The notes below the pieces were generated by a model, which had not been told where the DNA came from, searched no databases, and worked only from the letters and a program-made list of their open reading frames with translations. This document shows, in pieces, positions 57,950 to 64,000 of a stretch of DNA of 64,000 bases. The position numbers and the translations under genes were made by a program. This DNA is from Talinum fruticosum (Eukaryota; Streptophyta; Magnoliopsida; Caryophyllales; Talinaceae). Where the stretch lies: NCBI GenBank assembly GCA_021018815.1, contig JAITYX010000054.1, positions 806,001-870,000 of the forward strand, read 5' to 3'. Every line of letters begins with the position of its first letter. Position 1 is the first letter of the stretch.

Positions 57950-60338
57950 GGTTGTAAGAACCACGGCCCGTTGCGTGGATCGCGTTCCTTACAAAAGTAG
58001 ATTTCAGAGAGGGTCGCTTCTAAAAAAATAAGGATTTGATTTTTGAAAGATTGATAGACAGTTTTGGAAACCATTTTTATTTTTTTCAAAAAGAGATTTT
58101 AGGATTCTTGGGACGGCAAACAAAAATGTTCTTATTCTAGGCAGATTGCATCAAGGCTCACTAGGCCAAACACCCACTGCTTAGGCCAGAAGGTAGGCCT
58201 AACTAGAGCCTTGGTGGCCGGATCTAGGGGTGAGCAAAAAACCAGAACCGAAAAATCGGATCGTAAAATCGGTTAAACGGAACTAATTTTGCAGTTAACT
58301 GAACCGATTTTAAAATGCAGTTACCCGATATCCGATTAAACCGATTTATCCAGTTATGTTTCTAGTTCATGATTTTAAAATGGTGATTAACAGAACCGAC
58401 CTGATATAAATTTTTTTTTTTTTTTGTGAATTTATAAGCTGAAATGTGCATGGAATTTTATTTCATTTTGTGGTTTGCAATGTTGCTAGAAAATTGCAGT
58501 AGTATGGTATGTGCAAACTAGACCTTAGGCTTGGCAAAAGGGAAATGGAATTGCTTACTGGCATCATAATGCATCATATCATACTGTTATAGTTTCACCC
58601 ACTAATTAAACTTTCAATCTTTTTTAAAATTACGATTTTGAAAGCAAAACACTTTTCCCTTGTAATTAAGAAAAAGTATTCGCAGAGATGCCCCTACCTC
58701 TGCCATGGACAGGAGTTTGAATAGAGAGGATAGGAGAGGAGAGAAAAATCAGAGAACCCAGAGCTTGTAAAATTATGATCATGATAATTTCAGTGAGTTA
58801 GGTAAACAGAGGTGATGAGGATAAAAGGGGAATCAATGAAAAAAACAAATTTAAGGGCAAAATGTATGTTTAGTTTACTTTCATATTTTTTAATTGAACT
58901 TTACCAGTGAAAATAATAATAACAAAAGAAGATTTCTATAAAAAATAATTAAAAAAATTAGAAAATTTTATTTGTTGGTTCCGGTTAATCAAGGAGCCGA
59001 ATTGAAATTCCCGAACTGAATCAAACCGACATGTGCTCACCCCACGCCAAATCTAATCATTCCAAGTTGATGACCGGTTTCGACCATTTGGCCTCTGTCG
59101 GATGACTTGGATTGAAAAAAGGAGTTGCCAATCATTTTTTACAAAAAACTAACAAAAAGAATCACTTTCCTAATTTTGTTTGTATCGAAGGGAAAACCAA
59201 AAGGGACAAAAACTCAAGATGAGAAAAGGTTTTATAAAAGGAGTCCACTAGCCAAAATCAATTATCCAATTTTCAAGGGCGAAGGTACAAAATGAAGGGT
59301 GCTCCTCATTTTGCTCTGTCATAAAGACGAAATTTATTAATTACAAATGGAAGTTAAAATTACGTCAAAGAAAACAAACATATAACGTGTGATAGGAAAA
59401 AACCTAAAACAATTAAATCATGAAATGAAACCGATAATCTAACTATTACATCGAGGCCAAGTGGAAATTAAATAAAATTACATCTTTAAACCACAATATA
59501 TAAAACAAAATAAAATTGAAACAAAAATGAAACAAAATTAGCTACAATAGAAATTTGCGAGATTCAATTAGCGCCCTCAGGTAGGTCCACATGCTAGGCT
59601 CTAATCTCAAATGGAATTTCCTAGAGTAACGACAGGTCGGAATAAAATTTTGAGTGGGAAACTAAAAGATTTTGTGTAGAGTTTAAGAAATGAAATGAGA
59701 GTGTTTGTGGAGAGAGTAATAGGAAGAGAGTGAAGTGAAATTTCAGTAGAATGTGTGCAATTTTCAATTGAAATTGGTGTCTCCAAAGGGGGTGGGGAGG
59801 GAAATCCCTCTATTTATATAAGGATTTAGGGTTAGGAAAACCCTAAACCTAGCCCCTAAATTGGCTTGTAGGAAGAGATAAGCCGACAGGAAAACCCGAG
59901 AAGAAGTGAGAAAAATTTTCGGTAGCTAAACCAATTAAAACAATTGCGCTCAAATGATCCGGGGCCGGATCCGATCTCAAAATGACTGTATTTACCAGTT
60001 TGGAAAGCTTCGCTTGGCTCGAGCATTTGAATTGGTCAAAACGTCCGGATGTTGAGGGTTTGGTAATCGGATTCGGTTTTGTTCTTAGTTGGGGAGACCA
60101 AACATGATTTGGACCACTAAAAATGGAAAAGCACGTCGAATATGGCCTATAAAGTCAGTTTTGGGTTGTTTTATGTAGGCTTATTGCTATAGTTTAGTTT
60201 TTAAGCTGATTTTTGAGATTCTTGCTCTAGCTTAGTCTAATTTTGTCCCGAGTGTAAAAACGAGGATATGTCTTTATCATTGAGCTAACGGAAATAAGTA
60301 AAATAAATAAGGGCGACACTTTTAGGTGTCTAAAGTTA
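57950..60338 (-). repeat. Tat-like LTR (3' copy), interrupted by a hAT-like element
   Basis: The core 59110-60190 is homologous, in the same orientation, to 62870-63830 (for example TAAAACAATTGCGCTCAAATG with TAAAACAATGTAGCTCAAAAG). A minus-strand TATA box CCTTATATAAATAGAGGG at about 59810-59827 matches TTATAAATAAGGGG at about 63588-63602 in the other copy. At the right edge the minus strand reads a polypurine-type AAAGTAGGGGC followed by TAACTTTAGACACC, the usual start of Tat/Ogre-type LTRs. The left boundary is uncertain. Confidence 0.55.
58227..59045. mobile_element. hAT-like non-autonomous DNA transposon
   Basis: 819 bp with inverted ends GGGGTGAGCA / TGCTCACCCC. Flanking GCCGGATCTA (58217-58226) and GCCAAATCTA (59046-59055) agree at 8 of 10, consistent with an 8-bp duplication typical of hAT. 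Subterminal regions are rich in CCGAT/ATCGG-type motifs (AACCGATTT, CCGAACTGAATCAAACCGAC). No transposase ORF. Confidence 0.6.
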
Positions 60339-60339
60339 G

Positions 60340-60984
60340 CCCCTACTTTAATTGAGTTTAAAAGACGAAGGTCAAAATAGACACTAAAAGATACTTATAT
60401 GTTTTGTCGGCATCACTTCGGATGCTGATTGCGTTGAAGCTTTGTCTCATGACATGAACATTAGTGATTGGTCCGTATTTGACTTGCGGTATAAAGTCCG
60501 AAATCCGATGATCGATCCTTAGCTTGGCTTGATTAGAGTCATAAAAGTCGGTTATGTGCTTAAGCTTGATCATTCCCTAATCTGAAGCTTGATTACAAGA
60601 ATTTTCCGAACATGTTGACAAAACTAAACAAGAAATCTTATGGGACAAGCTTTACTAGGCCCCACAGTGGTCGAGGCATGTGTGACTTGCAACACCTTGT
60701 GGATCGGATTCGACCCTTAGGCGGGGTGTTTGACGGTTGGTTCACGCGAGTTGACAAATGTTAGGCTTGGATCCGAGCAACTTTTACTGGTCAAGTTAGA
60801 GAGCATCCTACAAACAACTCCAAATTTTCCGTTGCTTTTTCTTTTTAATTTTCCAATAAAAAGAGGCAGCTTTAGGGTGTCATTTGCACCTCACCACTTC
60901 TTCTCCTATGTTCTTTCTCTTAGCTCACTTCGTAGCTTCTCTTACTTGTTAGAAAAGAATTAGTGTGGTTTTCCCTTGAGAAAA
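60340..60984 (+). other. region between Tat-like polypurine tract and PMD ORF
   Basis: Contains the polypurine tract (60340-60350 on the minus strand), a 71-codon minus-strand frame at 60358-60573 without recognised domain, and a T-rich then C/T-rich leader (60820-60960) ahead of the ATG at 60985. Confidence 0.4.
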
Positions 60985-62450
60985 ATGCCTTGGAGATGCC
61001 CACACCTAGAGAGGAGGATAAAAGTTAAAGTTGCGGATAAAAGTTAAAGGTGCGATTCAAGATCCCTTCGTAGAGCGGGAATGGCGTCTATATCAATAGT
61101 GGAATCTTTCTAATTTTCTAGTGGATGATGATTACCACGTATCCTCTCGTGGCTATTTCTACAATGGTATCTATCTTTTTCTAACCTCTTTTATCTCAAG
61201 GCTAGTGTGGCATTTTTACGCGAGATATTTTCCATTTTTGCATTGTAGAGAGATACTGTAAGAGGCGGTGTAGTCATACAAAAGTTTGTTGATGCTCTTG
61301 GCGACTTGAATTTCCCTATTGAGAAAACAATTACCTCTATCGGGTTTAGTCCCTTCCTTGCTACTTTGCGTAGCTTGTATAATATTACAAACCGTGGCAT
61401 TACTAGGGCAACTGGTGAGCATTTTGGGATACCACAAACACCTTTCACCTTCCTTTTTAGGAGATGACTACTATCCCATTAGATTTTGCCGTGCTTACGA
61501 GTTTAAACTTTTTGGGTGAACCTTTAGCTTACGACCAGGAATTATACCAAATTCGGGCCCTCCTTCTTCTTTTTAGGCCGATTTCCCTTTAGTGTGCACA
61601 TTTTAATGACATTAAATATTCAATCCTCTTATCTGTTATTGAGAACCATGAGTGTTAGGCTCAACATGATCCATGACAACAAGCTATGATAGTACTTGCT
61701 CTTATGCTATGTCTGTCCATTTTTAGAACCATAGTAGCAAGATCTATCTCCATTATTTGATCAATTTAGTGGATTTGGACAAGATCAAAGATTTAAACTG
61801 GGGAGTACATGCCTTTACTTACTTGATGAGGGGTTTGCATTAGGGCATCTGATATACCACTTAGGAGGGCCAAATATCAATTATGTGCTACTTTATAGCC
61901 GATAGAGTATTCTCAAGGTTAGTTCTGTTTCATCCGAATTTTGATTTTCTCTTGGGTGGATAAATTTTCTCATTCTTGTGGTGAACTTGAAGTTGTGACT
62001 CTATGACTACTTCCCAAAATTTTCGCCCGACTCAAAGAATCAAATGACCTTCCCAACAATAGCTTCATAGGCTAAAGCCTTCCACACTCAACAAAGACTA
62101 CGTGGACTTGCATTCTTAAGATGGGATCAAAACGAAATAGCCACTGTAAGCTCTTAAGTACTTCAATTTTATATTATCATGCTAAACAAATATACGGACC
62201 AACCACACTAATTTTGGGTGAGCCTACTGTCTGTTAAGTGTGACCTATGGACTCCTTACATTCTTGGAGATCCTTTGATGACTATGTTTTACGCACGATC
62301 ATTGCATCTTGAGGAGCTTCCGGTGATGACTATGGGTTCCCCTATATGCATTTCAATGATCCAAGTGGTAGCTACATGGAACTTTTAGGCAGAATTATGA
62401 CTCATTGTACGAGCCACACTCCCTGATCCTTTCCTCCCACTCCGGAGAGA
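60985..62450 (+). pseudogene. plant mobile domain (PMD) ORF, antisense to the surrounding LTRs
   Basis: Decayed plus-strand ORF. Diagnostic pieces: KAFVDALGDLNF-like and FLATLRSLYNITNRGITRAT at about 61280-61405, then EMTTIPLDFAVLTSLNF with LGEPLAYD at 61461-61535 (the GEMT.TPLDFA..TGL motif of the aminotransferase-like plant mobile domain), then LDKIKDLNWGVHAFTYLMRG at about 61776-61835 (the (Y/L)NWG.A...YLYR motif). One frame change precedes EMTT and stops occur downstream. A short tandem duplication (GGATAAAAGTTAAAG) lies at 61016-61050. PMD proteins occur as host factors and in transposable elements. Here the position suggests an element-borne antisense ORF. Confidence 0.65.
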
Positions 62451-62839
62451 GGAAGGGACTATTAGAAAAATGGGCGGAGCCTCCCACGAAGTATTGACTT
62501 TTAAGTGGTAGCTCACTAATTAAGTTGATTTTTAGAATTGGGTTTTGAAATGGGTTTAGAAAATTTGATTGGAGATTTTATTAATTAATTTATTTTCAAA
62601 ATTGATTATTTTATGTCTCCGAATGTTATTTCATAAGCCAAAGAATCGGGAATAAAAATGGAGTTATTTTGCCTCAAAGCCGTTGGACCGAGCAATGAAA
62701 CCGCCCGTCCGGGAGCTAAGCTTGATTATTAGTTGGGGCCATCACCTGCCTGCCTGCCTTGACCGATGACCGGCGCCAGCCATCGGCCAAGACTCGCTGA
62801 AGCAGTCTCAATTAGATGGCTTAAAGGTGCCAAAATTTT
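62451..62839. other. junction region with possible start of the right Tat-like repeat
   Basis: The segment 62750-62800 (minus strand GGCCGATGGCTGGCGCCGGTCATCGG) resembles 59070-59110, so homology between the two repeat copies continues beyond the core. There is no coding signal. Confidence 0.4.
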
Positions 62840-64000
62840 CCATTTTTCCCTAATTTTTTCCCGAATTACTGAGAGGCAATTTTTAAAATAAAAGGTTAAA
62901 CCAAAGGAGTCACTAGTCAATTTTAAGCATAAAAATTAACAAACTAAAAGAAGCACTTTTCTAAATTCAATAAAAAATCACAAGATCACAAAAGGTTTTT
63001 AAAAGGGATTCAATTGGTCAAATCAATGATCCGGTGTTCGGGGTGATGATACGAAACGAGGAGGGTTGCTACCCATTCCGCTAATTAACGAGACAACCTC
63101 TACTATTCTAAATTGTGAGTTTAAATTACATTAAATAAAGCAAACAACTAGCATATAAAATAGAAAAATTAAACAATCAAAGCATGCTAAAAACAATAAT
63201 AAAAGTAATAAATAAAAGCAATATAGAAAGCAAGGAAAGAGAAATAAATAAATAAAAATTATATCGAGCAAGGAGGAAAGAAAAGAGATACAACTTTTAA
63301 TCCACAATATGGAAAGTAGTAAAATGCGAGAATAAAAAAGCTATAAATACAAACTCAAAATTGATGAAGTTTGGCCTCATGTTGACCCACCTACCGGACG
63401 TGAGTCACGAACGGACTTCGGCAGCGTAACAATAGGGCAAAGAGAAGGTGCAAAAGAGGATTTTAAGTAGTTTTAGAAATGAGGGTTTTGAGTGGAGTCG
63501 GTGAGAGTGGAGAGAAGAGAGTGAAGCGGAGATATTTTCAACAAAATAGGGGATTTCCAGCTAAATATGAGGTGAAATAAAAGGGGTACCCCTTATTTAT
63601 AAGAAATTTCCGGGTTAAAGACCATAAAAATTGAGTTCAACCGCCGGTTAAACGATTAAATCGGGTTTGGATTTTTCGACAAAGGATAAAGGGAAAACTG
63701 AACCTTTTAACTAGTTAAAACAATGTAGCTCAAAAGGGTCTAAGGACCCGTGCCGATCCAAAAAGGTGTCGTATGGACGTTTGGGAGTGCGTGCCACATT
63801 TGGCCGCTAAAATGAGGTAAAACATTGTGTTTGAGCAGCTTAAGAGACTGCCGCCAGTTCAAATCCTACTTAGGCAGTCCGAACCTGTCTTGGATTGGCT
63901 AAAGAAATAGTTTGTAGACCGGCCCAATCCTAGAAAAAGTGAAATGGGTCTGTGCGGGATGGCTTTTTATGGGTTACTTACTTCCTTCATGTTGTTTTGG
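62840..64000 (-). repeat. Tat-like LTR (5' copy), runs off window
   Basis: Diverged direct copy of 59110-60190 with the TATA-like box at corresponding place. Minus strand near 62925 reads TAGTGACTCCTTTGGTTTAACC. A unique stretch around 63830-63930 has no counterpart in the left copy. The end of the LTR is outside the window. Confidence 0.5.

Noticed and set aside
63840..63900. B-box-like AGTTCAAATCC, possible tRNA or SINE
   Set aside because: No box A at the right distance, no cloverleaf, no A tail and no flanking duplication.

Overview
The window is a repeat-dominated stretch of nuclear DNA from a flowering plant, most likely a eudicot. The evidence is a dense set of plant-specific elements: a Cassandra-type TRIM LTR with a 5S rRNA-like segment, tRNA-derived SINEs, SIRE-like and other Copia retrotransposons, Athila/Tat-like Ty3 LTRs, CACTA and hAT ends, and an endogenous pararetrovirus. 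No complete host gene is visible. The only host-like coding signal is a two-exon tail at 2323-2550 whose 42-bp penultimate exon resembles the end of a MIKC MADS-box gene. I cannot name the species.

Layout. 1-4775: Cassandra LTR tail, two SINEs, an (AT)n tract, the two-exon gene tail and AT-rich sequence. 4776-7152: a deleted Copia element (D1, minus strand). 7838-10240: the 3' half of a SIRE-like Copia element (F1, minus strand). 10594-11803: a CACTA end and a long (GA)n tract. 11804-23621: a SIRE-like Copia element (E1, minus strand) with gag-pol, an extra downstream ORF with its own TATA-like box, and an inverted solo LTR inside that ORF. 23622-26628: an LTR of another family joining E1 to E2, itself split by another SIRE-like solo LTR. 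26629-34125: a second SIRE-like copy (E2, minus strand) whose integrase core is replaced by a CACTA fragment.

34126-43182: a tandem array of an Athila/Tat-like element with three LTRs and two complete internal regions (plus strand); E2 sits in its leftmost internal tail. 43183-49140: a decayed endogenous pararetrovirus (plus strand) with capsid zinc knuckle, protease, RT and RNase H, and an intergenic promoter that is split by a solo LTR at 47100-48684. 49652-51055: an inverted relic of that same LTR. 51813-56865: a complete, fairly young Copia element with 200-bp LTRs and a perfect AATAC duplication (E3, minus strand). 57500-64000: a relic LTR-like stretch, a hAT-like non-autonomous element, and a Tat-like LTR pair enclosing a decayed plant-mobile-domain ORF that runs antisense to the LTRs.

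The genes do not form a pathway. The window is a record of nested insertion, solo-LTR formation, microhomology deletion and ectopic recombination. The most informative points are the tandem three-LTR array, the chimeric LTR joining E1 and E2, the extra ORFs in SIRE-like and Tat-like elements, the pararetrovirus promoter split by a solo LTR, and recurrent one-base differences that create CGAG/CTCG between repeat copies. That last signal could be a consensus error at CHG sites, so some of the frameshifts reported here may not be real. All coordinates and alignments were made by eye.
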